A stretch of 64,000 nucleotides of DNA from Acanthacorydalis orientalis (taxonomy: Eukaryota; Arthropoda; Insecta; Megaloptera; Corydalidae). Below the pieces are notes generated by a model. That model made no database searches, was not told the origin of the DNA, and was given only the letters and a program-made list of their open reading frames with translations. Shown piece after piece: positions 13,827 through 27,188 of the stretch. Positions within the stretch are counted from its first letter, which is position 1; the number at the start of each line of letters is the position of its first letter. The stretch covers positions 15,445,026 through 15,509,025 of the forward strand of contig CM068321.1 of assembly GCA_034766995.1 (NCBI GenBank), in the 5' to 3' direction. The position numbers and the translations under genes were made by a program.

Positions 13827-14519
13827 GTTTATGTACATATATACAGGAATACAAAATTATATATATATATATAAGTAATGTTCCTTTTGTAAGAGTATTT
13901 ATCTGCTAATAAAGTAATTCATAAATACAAATCATTCATTCAAGACTAATACAAATATAATAAAGCCAAATTCGATATTAATAAACGGAAAATGCACGAT
14001 TTCAATGAAAAAGTACGTTTCCATATCCATCAAATTTAGCAACTTAGTTCCAGTTGAATAAATTCAATTCAGGTGAGGTTTTTCGTGCAAATTTCATTAA
14101 AGGAATTAATTGAAAATCAACGGTAGATCAATTACCAGTACGTATATATTTCTCTTCGTAATTAAAATGAATATTCGATCCATTTGCGTTAATTGTATAT
14201 TTTAAATTTAATTATTGCTTCGGAATATTTTGAAAGGATTATTTTATTTATAAATGGGTGAATAGTTGTAAATAAGAATTAATCTTTATATCAACATTTT
14301 AAATCAATATTTTGATTTTTGTCAGTTTAAATTTAATTCATATTTTATATATTGAATTCCAATCGCATTTGAAATTCGAGGTTTTTGTTATATATATATA
14401 TAAAGGCACATCAGTTTAGCTTAAATTACATATTATTTATATTTTATATTTTAAAATTAAAATTTGTGTATCGTATATCCTGTTCGATATGTTAAATAAC
14501 TATAACTATAAAGAAATTA

Positions 14520-14696
14520 TAATAGGATGTTGCATTGGAAGCCGTTGTTCACGTGTAGATTGCTCTAGATCCGTATGCTGTGGGCAGTGACAGATTTTTC
14601 TAATATCATTTTAAAGTGTGAAAATTTCGTACTAAAGTTCAGTCGTCAAATGCATCCATTTGTTTACACCAGTGCTTTCTATATAATCGAATTAAA
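14520..14696 (+). mobile_element. Probable 5' untranslated part of the mariner relic
   Basis: This stretch is richer in GC than its surroundings and directly precedes the relic transposase start. Mariner elements normally have 150-200 bases between the left terminal repeat and the ATG, which fits. The exact left end is not determinable because no matching right terminal repeat survives. Confidence 0.4.
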
Positions 14697-15153
14697 ATGG
14701 AACGCGTTAAGTTTTTTCAGATGTGTGTTTTACACTACTTTGATTTGAAAAAAAGTACAGCTGAAGCTCATTGATTACTTTCCAAAATGTATGGTGAATC
14801 TGATCCATCAAATACAGTATGTAAAGTCGATTTCGACGATTTAAAAGTGGTGATGGTGACGTTCACGACAAACAACGACCAGGTCAATCGAAAAAGTTCG
14901 AAGATGAGCAACTACAAGCTCTATTGAAAGAAAACAATGCTCAAACACTCAAAGAATTAATTCAATAGCTCGAAGGAGATAAATCAATCATTTTACGACA
15001 TTTACAAGCCTTGGTAAAGATCCAGAAAGAAGGGATATGGCTTCCACATGAATTGACCGAAAATGCCATTACTAATCGTTTAAATACTCGATTTATTTAC
15101 TTGCAAGGCATAAAAAGGAGAGCTTTTTGTGGCGTATCATAACTAGAGATGAA
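14697..15153 (+). pseudogene. Broken mariner transposase relic (mauritiana-subfamily-like)
   Basis: A conceptual reading starting at the ATG at 14697 gives a mariner transposase N-terminal half. Recognisable segments are FDLKKSTAEAH (first helix-turn-helix), a QRPGQSKKFEDEQLQALL stretch, ILRHLQALVKIQKEG (second helix-turn-helix), then WLPHELTEN (the WVPHEL motif) and finally ITRDE, matching the (V/I)TGDE motif with the first catalytic aspartate. It resembles the Mos1 or mauritiana type more than the mellifera type (established knowledge of the families, judged by eye). It is dead: in-frame TGA after AEAH, in-frame TAG after KELIQ, frameshifts near 14850 and 15122, and everything after the first catalytic Asp is missing, so about 150 of some 345 residues remain. 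No terminal inverted repeats could be paired. A short partial duplication (ACTAGAGATGAAAT twice) follows at 15142-15178. Confidence 0.82.
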
Positions 15154-15670
15154 ATATAATTATGACTAGAGATGAAATAATATTAGATTTATGTTCAGAT
15201 TTAAAGACACAAGGAATTGAATATTGTATATACGTGTAGTGTTTAACACTTTGTTAAAGAGATCGGAGATGGTTTACTTTTTATTCATAGAATTAACGAT
15301 TTTTTACTTAATTAAATAATTTTATTATTTAATATAACAAATGTGTTGCTTTATTAAATTGATTGAAATTATTAAATAAAATTTTACTGAATACACTGAA
15401 TTATCCTATAAGTTTTTAAGAAATCTAACTCGATGTTGTAAAAATTGACCTGCAATTCAAAACCTGTTCACTTTGCACTTCTAAATCAATACAGTTTAAG
15501 AAATACTGTGAGACACTATATTTTCAACATGTATTTATGTACATATATACAGTGTTTTATAGCTGTATTTTTGTAAATATTCGATTTTTATAACTGTATG
15601 AAATTAAAAAGAGTATAAAATATGGAATAAGTACTATATAAGTTGATCATTAAATTTTCATTTGTAAGAA

Positions 15671-15701
<31 letters not shown>

Positions 15702-15889
15702 AGTGAAATAGTATTATACTATTGTGATATACTCTAAAGATATTCGAATGTTGAAAACATATAGTTTTGATGAAAGGTCGTGATAATATGAAAGATCAAT
15801 TTGTTGGGAAACATTAAATCTTCGAATACATAATATTTTATCTTAATCATGCAACAATACGTTAAATTTTGCTATATTGCTTTCAGTAA

Positions 15890-16230
15890 TAAAATGGTTG
15901 TAGGTTATACGGTATCCGGATACCGTATCTATGCTCTAGTCCACCGCCCATAAAGCCTTTCATCGCATAACGGACGATACAAACAAGCACTACCGTATCC
16001 GTATTTCTAACTCTAACATCCCACATGTTACCTTAACCCTCTCTTTATATAGACCTATCCCTCTATCTTCACGCACAACGATGGAAAGATAGTGGCCAAC
16101 CGCAGAATCACTTTCCGTTGTGAACTAAATTTATGTGCTTGTTTAAAAGCAACAGTTTGGAACATCCAAACTTAACGGTAAACGGTTTTGGATACGTACC
16201 AAATGTGATCGTTTCGATTTTCCTGTTTTT
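15890..16230. other. GC-richer island surrounding the 22-bp palindrome
   Basis: Balanced base composition over about 300 bases, holding the palindrome at 15907-15928 and pyrimidine-rich runs near 16030-16070. No open frame or RNA gene recognised. Candidate regulatory element. Confidence 0.35.
15907..15928. promoter_or_regulatory. Perfect 22-bp palindrome in a GC-richer island
   Basis: The half ATACGGTATCC is followed at once by its exact reverse complement GGATACCGTAT. A related half-site, TACCGTATCCG, recurs about 65 bases downstream near 15995. A perfect 11+11 dyad with mixed base composition is not expected from the local (TA)n background. It could bind a dimeric transcription factor; the factor is unknown. 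Confidence 0.4.
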
Positions 16231-16371
16231 CTTTATTTCGTTTCATGAAATGAATAGGTTTTGTTAGTGTACAAAAGTTTTGTAGAAATATATTGCTTTG
16301 TAATTAAATTTCGATATTAAAAAAATATACTTTTTTGTGTGTTCAATGAAACACAATAAAATATTTATTTT

Positions 16372-16411
<40 letters not shown>

Positions 16412-16996
16412 GTGAATGTAGCTAATATTTAATAAACAACGTGTTAAGATATCTTGTTTTGAGAATAATGAAAACGCGAAAAAAATAATTTTTAGAATTT
16501 TTTCAATATTTATTTCACATTACATTTTAGTATGTAATATTTTTGCATAGAATAAATGTAAAAATGCTGAAAGTTTATACTGCAATTTTTCTTCAATGAT
16601 TGATTAGAAGAGATTAATAGTTTTTTGTTAATTCATAAATTTTATAAATAACTTTTTAATGTCTGAAAAAGTAATATGCGTAAAGTAATATTGGAGTACA
16701 AGGTAAAATATTTGTCTGTCCGTATTTAACAAATATATTGTAACATCAGTTTTTATTTGTTAAAATTAATAAAAACAAAAGAAAAGAATGCAATTAATTA
16801 ACCACATGTATTAAAAAATTAAAAACATTTGAGATACTACGACATAGTCATTTAGTATGTAATTAATTTATTAGTTTGGGTTTAAGCCGGTACTGATCTT
16901 AGGGCAATAGTATCTATTTTATACAAGTGAGAATAATATTGTTAATAGTTATGACAGATACATAATAACTGGAAACAGTAAGGTGCTTGTGAATTC

Positions 16997-17044
<48 letters not shown>

Positions 17045-18439
17045 ATTTATATATCTATATATATATATATATACATTATTTATATATGTATATGATGTAA
17101 TATTGATTATGTTAAATGTAATAAATTGAAAGTATAGAGAAAGGAAATACTTTGATGTGAAGCAAATTTTATAGTCAAAGCTTTGTCCATCCGTTTCTTT
17201 AAAATTTGATACAACGTTTATTGAAGTACTGATATTCACTTAGTTCTCAATAAAATCTAATAGAAAAATGCGCAAATATTATGTCCATACGTAATATTTT
17301 CAACGAGTTCAAGAGAGTAAAAGCAAAACAAATTACGAACTCGTTTGATCGGATACAAAAAACTTTTTATATTAAGGTTTTCTCTTTATTGACCCACATC
17401 CATATACCGCAGGCAATTTTTACAAGTGGTTGAAAGTATTACCGAGAAAAGTTCATACCGTAAACTATAAGTTTTTTTTCTTTTTTTCCCGAGTTTATTT
17501 ACATTGCAGTTTCAGGTTTATTAATGTACGCTCCAGTAAAGTGATTATCTGAAATTTCATCTTCTCGTTTTTCATCATGCAAACTTTATTTGATTTATTT
17601 TTTTGTTGCTTTATAACAACTCTATTATGGACTTTTTACGATTTTCGGAGAAATTTTATAAGTTTGATCTTGATCAAATTTATATATAGTAAATTCGTGA
17701 ACTTCAGGTATATACAAATACATGTTTAACTATATTATTATGTTTTAAATAAAATAACAAAATTATTTAAATTCTATTTGTAAAAAATGTTAATTGATAA
17801 AATTTAATTTAAAAAATACTAGCAATTAGTATTTATTTAAAAATAGTTTATTCACAAATCTTATTGTCAAGTTATCATTCAACATTTCATTTATAAGACT
17901 GTTATATTGTAATGTCTTAATTATTATCATGACAGACAGAAGATCAAAGGTCTTAATATTAAATGTGAACTCAAAGGCTATATTATCTTTTATTAAGAAA
18001 ATTATTATTTTGAAAGCATAATGAAATTCAATAGATTATTTGTGCTTTAAAATGTTATTGTACTATTCTTGATTAAAAGTAAATTCAATCTCTTTGAGTA
18101 TAAACTTATTAAATAACATTTCTTTAAAATATTATAAAATTTAACAATATTCGTTTCTATATTTTATATGAAATATACAGAAATAGAATGATATTTAAAT
18201 GTCAGTTGTTTTTGACCATACCTTTAAAATATTAAATTGAATTAATAAAGTTTAAAACGCATAAATTAACTCTGGTTTACTGTGCAAATTATATTCAAAA
18301 TATACATTTATATATTTTGAAATTATTACAAATAATCGTTGTTTATAATATATCATTAACAAACACCTATTTTTACATCTAAAAATATACTGTTTTATTC
18401 ATTCGACCTGTATTGTCTCTAAATGTTCTTGGTATGTAC

Positions 18440-18482
<43 letters not shown>

Positions 18483-18670
18483 TGTTTATGAATGCGTCCA
18501 TGCGTTTCAAATATATATTGCATATACTCGTAATAAAACTGTACAGGAACGAAACTTCTATTTTCATTAAATAAGCACAAAATTAACAATATAAATTTAC
18601 ATATATATTGTACATAAATGAAAATTATTATTATTGGATACACAAATCATAATATTAAAGAGAAGCACAC

Positions 18671-18673
18671 GTG

Positions 18674-18744
<71 letters not shown>

Positions 18745-18758
18745 GTATATATATATAG
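18671..18758. repeat. (TA)n microsatellite, interrupted
   Basis: About 88 bases of TA repeats with GTA interruptions; a similar tract lies at 18443-18480. Confidence 0.95.
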
Positions 18759-21083
18759 ATTATATATGAAACAACAAACTTATTATCGAGGTTAGTAGTT
18801 AGATATTTAATATATATTCCATCTTAAGTATGTACTTGTTAATTAAAAACATATTGTGAGATTAAATTGAGATGCTAATCATAACATAACTTACACAGAG
18901 GTCAAGAGTTTATTATTTTTTAAGAGTATTAACATTTAAATTTATTTGTAATTTAAAATTTATTTTATAATCGGTGTTGGAACAATATCTTAGAGTAAAC
19001 TACGTTATATTTTTCCCTTAGTATATACCCATCAAACTTTATTTTTTGACGATCTGCAGTTGGATGATGAAAACAGAACATTACTGAAACAGATATTAAA
19101 ATCTACGTTTATTTTATGAAATAGAATTGTTTCTTAAAAGCATATTTTAATTTCTTGAAATAAAATTATTAATCTTTATGTTAAATTATTTAATTAATAA
19201 ATTTACTAAAAAAGTATTCAAATAAAATATTTCAAAAATTTATAAAAACAGAACTTTGAAATTAACTATAAAGGACTAGTTTTTAAAATTATTTTTATTT
19301 CAATTACACCCACACTCACATAGGTGTATATATTTATATATATATATATATGTATATAAGTATTTAGTCATAAAGGGAATATTTTTTTAAAAAAATTTAA
19401 GTAAAAACTTTTCCCTTGTCGGCCTATTCCGAATACTTAATTTTCTCACTTAATAAATATAAGAAAAAAGTTTTTAACTATTAGACACAACTCTGTCTCA
19501 TTGTTAAAAGCTTTTACTTGTCACTTGGAATATATTTTCAAGACTAGAACATAATTTCATATACGTAAGCTTACATTTTTAAATATATGTTATTTTACAC
19601 TACATAAGATTTATGTTAAAAGTTTTTTAATCAACGAACGTTTCTTGTACAATATTTTAACCCTAAATGGTTAACTACGCAATTCTAATACATTTTCGAA
19701 ATATTCCTCGTAATATGCTTGTTCATATTAAAAAATTATTATTGTAATAAAATTTTAATAAATTTGTATAATTTAAAATTTTATACACTATCATATAAAT
19801 GTTTATTTATAATGTTGAATAATTTAAAGGTATATAAAATAATATTTGTGTAATTTTATTCCTCAAATTCTGTTAAAAATCCATTTATCAATCATAGAAT
19901 TTAAGGTCAATTACTTAAGACTACGTACAAATCGAGATCTGAAAGTCAAGTGGTTTGTTAGTTCACAATAACGGCGACAATAATAAACACAACGAACAGG
20001 CTGTCGTAGAAACTTGTCTAGAAAGGTGGTTGAATAACGTCGTGACACGACAACCAGGGCCGTAGTTTTTAGAATGAATTAATATAATTTAGTTTACTTG
20101 TAAAATCTTTTCATTTTTTTAAAAAAACATTAATTGTGAGTTATATAAATAAAATGTATATTTCTAGAAAATGTTAAACATATTAAGAAATTATACAAAA
20201 TAATAATATCAACCTTTCAAAAATATTTTTTTTCATCATAAAAACCATAAACGAATATTTTCTGTTCAAAAATATTTAATAAATTATTATTGACTTTTTG
20301 ATTGTTACTTATGCTTTAAATGCATTTCGATGGTAATATTAATTCAATGGTAAGGTATAGAAAAATCCGTGATGTAGTGATTTTTTGCTTTGAAGTTTAT
20401 GGAATAAAAAAAAACTAATTTTTGAATGTAAATATAGCGAGTATGAGAATTATTTATATCAACCTTGTTCGATTAAATGTCCTAATGTTCATCATGTTGG
20501 TCTTGATCTTGGTCATTCACTCTAGTTTTTACTGCCACGGTTCATTTCGCTCCACTATAACTAGACATTACTTTCTAAAAATATTTTACTCTGTATTTAT
20601 CCTCATATTTATTACAGTAGATTGTCTTAATTTTTTATTTGTGATTTTCTTACTTATGTAAGATGGAACACTTAAACTTTGATCTCTTCTTCTATGTTAG
20701 ATATTCATTAAATGATTCAAAAAGACAAAAAAGCTAAACTCCGTTAACTGAACTGATCCAATTTAGTACCATTTACATTCTACTTGAGCTATAAAAAAAA
20801 TTTTTTAGAGCAAAAAAATAAAATTTACTCTTCATATACTCAATAACTAGAGTTTTACAAATACTGTTAGATCCCACGCATTACTACTTTGTTCCACACG
20901 GGATCTCACTAATGTCCTTCATTTTAGTCCTGCCCTTATTCTTTGTTAAACCCTTTCTTTTGGTTTTGCATTATTCGATGAGTGTAGTCAATGCTCTGAA
21001 GAAGACCTTAAACTATATATACGAGTATATATATATATATATTAGATTCACAGTGTATAATACAGAAATTTCTACATTAAATG

Positions 21084-21107
21084 AACGTCAGTACTGACGT
21101 TTTTTTT
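21084..21107. promoter_or_regulatory. 18-bp palindrome carrying two TGACGT/ACGTCA half-sites, followed by a T run
   Basis: AACGTCAGT is followed directly by its reverse complement ACTGACGTT (21084-21101), running into a stretch of T to 21107. ACGTCA/TGACGT is the half-site recognised by CREB/ATF-type bZIP factors. The palindrome plus T run would also resemble an RNA polymerase III hairpin end, but no RNA gene was recognised upstream. Confidence 0.3.
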
Positions 21108-22928
21108 ACTCTGTATAATATTGGCCTATCTTTTGTTCTCTATCTATAATAATAACCCTAGATGTTAAAAAAAATCGCTATATCTTTTAATAGATTGCTG
21201 TCTGAGGTGGCTTAGAACTCGTTTTAATGACCGAATAAAACTTTTATAAGCTTTATCGACACAGAAGTTAATACGTTAACTATAATTAATTTGCTAAATG
21301 TCAGGTTATCGGGTAATTTATAAGAATACATTCATAAAAAATGGTAAACACTTTACAATACAGTTCTAATACTGGATAAATTCACTATAACAGATTTATA
21401 GACACGTACAAATTTTTCTGTATCTCGATGCTCTCAAGTTGATGACACATTGTCATAGAAATGCACGTAAGCAATAAATTCTTGAACAGTTTTTGTGATT
21501 TGAAGAATAAAAAAATAATTGTGAAAATGATAAATAATTGTTACTATTATCAGAACTTATATGAAAAGAATTTGGTAAGCGAATTTATTCATTAATACAT
21601 TCATCAATTATAAATAATCTGAAATATTTATTAAATTTTGAATATGATTAAATACAAATCATAAAATTACAATTATTATTCTGAACTATAAAAGATAAAT
21701 AATTTATTTACAAAAAACTAGATATAAAAATTGTACTTAAAAATAAGTATCTCCTTTTCTTTAATTTTGAATTCATAATTTAAAATATATTTGACTTAAA
21801 CCAATTTATGAAATATTATTTTATCTGGTAGACTTAAAAGATAGAAAATTGAAGTATATTTAATTTATATTTTTTATCTTCATTAAAGATTAATTTAACT
21901 ATTCATTCTACCTACAATTTTAAATATACATGTATGGTGCTTGTCCGACTGTAAAACAGATTCAGAATGCTTATTGTAATTGTAACAGTAATATTGTCAA
22001 ATGTAAACAAATGTAGTACATTGAAGATCACTTACCAGTGTGTGGTTTAATTCACTGTTACACATATCGCATGCATTAAATTATGTAAATTTGTACGAAA
22101 AAAATGATGAATAATCACAGATTAATGAGGTTACGTGCTGGTAAAAAAGTTTAAATTATATTTAAATTTATTAATTATTAATGTGATGATGTGCTGATGC
22201 TCTTAGACATAGAATTAAGTAAATATAGTTAAAGTAATTCAATAAGATTATAATTCTTTTTTATATAAATCATAACAGAAAAAATAGGAAAATCAATTTT
22301 GAATAGAGAATGTAGTACCTAAATATTCCTGTTAGAAATTTAGTATATAAAAATATTATATACAAAGAGAAACATATATATTTCACACTCACACACACAC
22401 ACACATATATATATATACATATGACCTTAGAATATAATTATCTTAGAAAAAAATGTGTAAGGTAGAAAATCTGTATATAAATGAAAATTAGTTCTACTTG
22501 TCATCATTCGTAACTATTTGATACGACACTGGCATAATTTCGGAGTCAGTTATTCCAAAACATTCTGGACACTAAGGTCTCCTTATTTAGGTGTAGGGTG
22601 GTTGATATAATTTAGTAACACAGTAACTAACCCTTGCTGTGAATAAACTAGCGGAACTTGATACATGATACGAGGACTGTGTTCATTTTCCGGTTATTAT
22701 AATACGTCTTTAAAAATAACGTTTAAGGAACATTATATGGGATATGTTAATTAGTGTATAATGAATTATTTCATTTATGATAATTTATGTTATTAAATAA
22801 TTTCTCGTATAAATGTATATAAAATTATAGAGTTAAAATAATGATTTGTTGTCAAGTAGAGCACATACTAAAACATTAAGAAATAAGACATGCTTTTTTG
22901 TAATAAATGTCATTTTAGTTTCTAATTT

Positions 22929-22947
22929 TACATACATATATGAATAT

Positions 22948-23014
<67 letters not shown>
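22929..23014. repeat. (TA)n/(CATA)n microsatellite
   Basis: Compound TA and CATA repeats. The overlapping open frames on both strands here encode only Ile-Tyr runs and are artefacts. A shorter (CA)n(TA)n tract lies at 22383-22422. Confidence 0.95.
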
Positions 23015-23019
<5 letters not shown>

Positions 23020-23372
23020 GTCAAAAAAGATATCTTAGATCTTTCAGTTTCATTTGACATAATCATGTTTTACAAAATATTTCAGAATGAAACATTGATT
23101 ATTAAAAGTAAAAAAATATTATGATTATAAGAAGAGAATAAAATTAAGAATTATATAGATTATTGTTTTTATAAAAAGGTAATATTAAAATTATTTAATT
23201 CTTTGAACCTCTCATCTCAAAAAGATGGCATTTAAAGAATTTTTTTTTCTGTATAATTATTCTAATATTACCAAGTGTTATATACAAATAATAAATAAAT
23301 GTTTATTTTCAATATAATTAATTAGTCTTTTTAAACTATATAACAATATAGTTCAAAAAATATACTTAAATG

Positions 23373-23408
<36 letters not shown>

Positions 23409-24414
23409 TTCTATGTATATATATATATATATATAATTTTTGAAGTTTACCTCAAATTTCGTTCGTGATATAAAATGTTTTTGCGTATATTATTTTACAT
23501 AAATATTATTTGATATTTTTATTTATGATTTGACTATTGTTAGTAGTACACTACAGTTTTTTTTATTTTTTGTAATTACATTTACAGTTATAACTATTTT
23601 AATAAATGTCATATTAAATGAAAATTTTACATCCTATAAGTTTTATATATAAACTTTATTCATCTTGTATAGTGTTCTTCAGAAGTTTCACGGGCCAAAG
23701 TCAAAATTTGTAAGTTTCTGAAGAAAATACACGACAAGCTAAAAATTTGAAATAATTAATTTATAATAATTCCTTTAATTTATATGAATATCTAATATTA
23801 CCTATTATTAAGTAGTAAAACTGTATTTATACCTTTTATGCAGCAAAACTGTATTTATGAGTACACATAACGACCCCACTCAATCAGATATAAATAATAA
23901 TGAAATAATTTGATCATGTAAGTTAGCTGATTTTCCAAATTTGTATGGTACCCATCTTGAGTTTTCTAGGGATAGTAGGGGTTCTACAAAAAAATAATAA
24001 TCTTAAGGGTTCTGTCGGTCGACAAAGTTTGAAGATTACTGATTCAATATAAATGTTTTATCAGGGTGTTTTATACAGTATTTAAATCTCTTTCTTACTA
24101 AAACGTTTAGATAACTATCCAGTTCTTATTGTACTTTCAAGATTTCTATTTTATCTTATTAATTTTTGGTGCAAATTCATATTGAATTACATTTCACTCT
24201 TCTTTCTCTACCTTAATATTTATTAAGTATGACAATTTTTTACTGACTAATCTACATGACAGTAAATTATAATTAACTCTATTATTTTTCAATACATTTC
24301 TAGGGAAGATATCTATAGTAAATCTTAAAAAAAAACACTACTATTAATGAACAAAAGCATCATTGATGCTTGACTATATTCAATATAAAATAAATTCAGA
24401 ATTTGACATGCTTG

Positions 24415-24439
<25 letters not shown>

Positions 24440-24451
<12 letters not shown>

Positions 24452-24720
24452 GTAAGATACTTTTATTTGAGTGGAGTATATGTATGCAATGTTGTCGACA
24501 AGAGTGAGTATCTGTCAACAATTTGTATTCTGTGTACCAATACGATCGTTGCTTGACATCTCTCAAACGGTCGAGAATCAATTTGTGTCAACACAAAATT
24601 ACACACAATGTCAAACATGCCTTGCTTGCTTGCGGTGACATTTGACTGAACAGCTCGCCGACACTTTGCTGCCAATGAGTTTTATATCAATTTTATCTAC
24701 AATATGTGTCAACACTTACG
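24440..24720. other. GC-richer island between (TA)n tracts, unassigned
   Basis: Flanked by (TA)n tracts at 24416-24447 and 24773-24836. It contains repeated GTCAACA/TGTTGAC-type short words in both orientations (for example CTGTCAACAATTTG near 24512 and GTGTCAACAC near 24586 and 24707), which would suit an old transposon fragment. No coding frame of known family. Confidence 0.3.
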
Positions 24721-24771
24721 TTTCAAATATATAAACATATACTATAAGCTCGATGTTTGACAATATGTCAG

Positions 24772-24827
<56 letters not shown>

Positions 24828-25374
24828 ATGTATATATTACATTGAAAAATTCTTCACGGTTTTTTCAATTCGATTAAAATTTGAGGTTTTATTGAAAAAA
24901 ATATAAAAATAAGAATACAAATTGCAAATCTGCGCTGAACATCATTTTTTTTATAAAAAAATACTAATTATTCAGTTGGTAAAGCCAATTATCTTTCATA
25001 AATTAATTTTTCCCTTGTCTTCAAACAAAAAAATATTTTCCGAGAAAAAAAAACGTTCTTTTATTGATTTTAAATCAATTTTGATTATTGTTTATAGTCA
25101 TTTACATTCTCAGAGTGTTTAAATGCATAAAAATTAACTAAATATCGAAACCGAATGAAAAAGAAGAAATGAAGTGGGGTATTAAAATGGTGGAAAAAAT
25201 ATTAGTAGACTTAAATTAAAGAATAAAATTGAATATTTAGATCGAAATCTATTTATGTATTCAAAACAATGTTAGTTATTATTATTAATGATTATTTTAT
25301 TTAAATACTTAACAAATGTTCTTATAATTAATAATTTACTGAATTAATTTAATAGAAAAAGCAATTAAAAGCAT

Positions 25375-25427
<53 letters not shown>

Positions 25428-25869
25428 GAATGTTAATACTATATTAGTTTATAAAACCAGTGTAATATTTTTCATGTAAAGTAAAAAAAAATATTTCTCT
25501 TCTAATTACATATAATTTATATATTTCAATTAAGTACACAAATAATATTCTACTCATTTATTGTCATTGTACTATAAACCTACTTTTCTTAAAATTTGGA
25601 CACATAAATTTTGTTGAGTTTTCGCAATTAAAATTAAATAATTAATCGATCTGTATTTCAATACAGAGAATATGATTCCCAAGCCACGACACAAACAATT
25701 AAAATACTTAAAGCAAAACTTTAATTAGCTCGTCTAATTTAATCCACTCTCGTTTCATTTAATACATAATCTAAATAATTCACTTATAAAATACAGTCTG
25801 TGCAGCTGGACATGACTTAATAACATTTTCTAGATAGCATTTGGGTTTTTATTAAAACGGAAAGACAAT

Positions 25870-26170
25870 TTACCGCTATATCGTATCAAGCATACACGTG
25901 CTGCATAATATTAACGTTACGGGTAAACGGAAAATGATTTAATTCCGGCATACCGACGCATATGAAGTATATACCCTCTTCATACTTACACGTAACATGG
26001 AAGCTGACGTGCCGCACAGGATTCAGAATTTGTGAGGGAAAACGCACCCTATAAGCGACTGGAAACGCGCGATGAGCTGTCACTAGCAAATGGTGTTGTT
26101 GTTTGCACAGTGGCGTCATTTTTATGAACACATTTTGGGGTGCAACACGTTTATAGGACAATATTTTTCC
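25870..26170. other. GC-richer island with a 91-codon minus-strand open frame
   Basis: The frame 26161-25886 on the minus strand starts MSYKRVAPQNVF and shows no family signature, signal peptide or membrane segment. Codon content is less AT-biased than the background, which reflects the island. A GTGTAAGT-like donor is present inside it at about 25990. It could be a 5' exon, a conserved non-coding element or chance; I do not call a protein. Confidence 0.3.
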
Positions 26171-27097
26171 TGTTTAGTTTACATAAACGACTGTATGAAA
26201 CATTATTAAATGAACTTAGTGCGTGTTTTATAAAGTAACGATATATTAAATAACATTTTCATGAGCTTTACAGATTAATTCTTATGATGTATAATGTTTT
26301 ACCTTTTAAAAGAAAAATTAAAACGCTTATACATTATTATTCTATATAATAATAAGAATATAAATATAATTTCTATTTTTCATAAAAACAAAATTTTCTG
26401 TTTAACTACATGACATACAACATATATATATATATATATTTATAAAAATATATTTATAAAAATAATTATTAATGTTTTCTAAATTTGCAAATTAATTTTT
26501 TTATATAATGTATTGATGAATAATTGAGTGAAATCAATTTCTTATAAGTATGAACACAGTTTTTTTAAAAAAAATTGTTAATTTTTATTTTTTTTACCAA
26601 TCTACAAACTATAATTATCAATTTTTCAACATTTACTTTCATTTTTGGGAAACAAAATTCTTATTATTTTTAAAAACACTATTTTACTTATACATTTTGA
26701 AGCAAAAATATAGAATACAAGTTAGTTTAAGATAACATGCATATAATTTACAAATCATATTTTTTGGCAATAAAATTAGTAACATTCTTTTAACAGTTGA
26801 TATCTCTGTGCAAAGAAATAAGAATTTTCGTATATAATTTTAAGAAATCTAAACGGAATTTAATAATTATTTCATTTCGTTATTAATGAAATAATAAATA
26901 GTCATCTGTTGTTAATACAATATTAATAAACAATATGTAGATTCTCTCATAAATACAGATTTTCCTTTGAAATATTTTCTAAAAGAGGGTACTCTTGTGT
27001 TATAACAGTTGACTATACAAAAAGCATATTATTACATTCGTGTTGTTGTTCATATACTTTATATTTCAATTAAAGTCGTGTGAAAACTATACCATCT

Positions 27098-27188
27098 TTC
27101 ATATATATATATATATATATATATGTATATGTGTATATGTATATATATATATATGTGTATATGTATATATATATATATATGCGTATAT
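27098..27188. repeat. (TA)n microsatellite with GTATATGTGTATAT interruptions
   Basis: About 90 bases of TA repeats broken up by TG steps. Low-complexity. Confidence 0.95.

Larger units (their letters stand above)
6561..14519. other. AT-rich non-coding stretch with GC-richer islands
   Basis: Besides the islands at 8190-8580, 9250-9440 and 11580-12080 and a smaller patch at 10290-10430, I see only AT-rich sequence and microsatellites. No gene supported. Confidence 0.6.

Noticed and set aside
16949..17239. 96-codon minus-strand open frame
   Set aside because: Its C-terminal third is a TA microsatellite and the rest has AT-random composition.
20422..20661. 79-codon hydrophobic plus-strand frame, possible small membrane protein
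   Set aside because: Hydrophobicity follows from T-rich codons; no charged-flank pattern, splice context or family match to support it.
22833..23124. Open frames of 77-92 codons on both strands across 22.8-23.1 kb
   Set aside because: They are mostly Ile-Tyr runs produced by the TA microsatellite in overlapping frames; no family features.
24396..24675. Two overlapping minus-strand frames (61 and 70 codons), possible transposase fragment
   Set aside because: No catalytic or DNA-binding motif recognised; kept only as an unassigned island.
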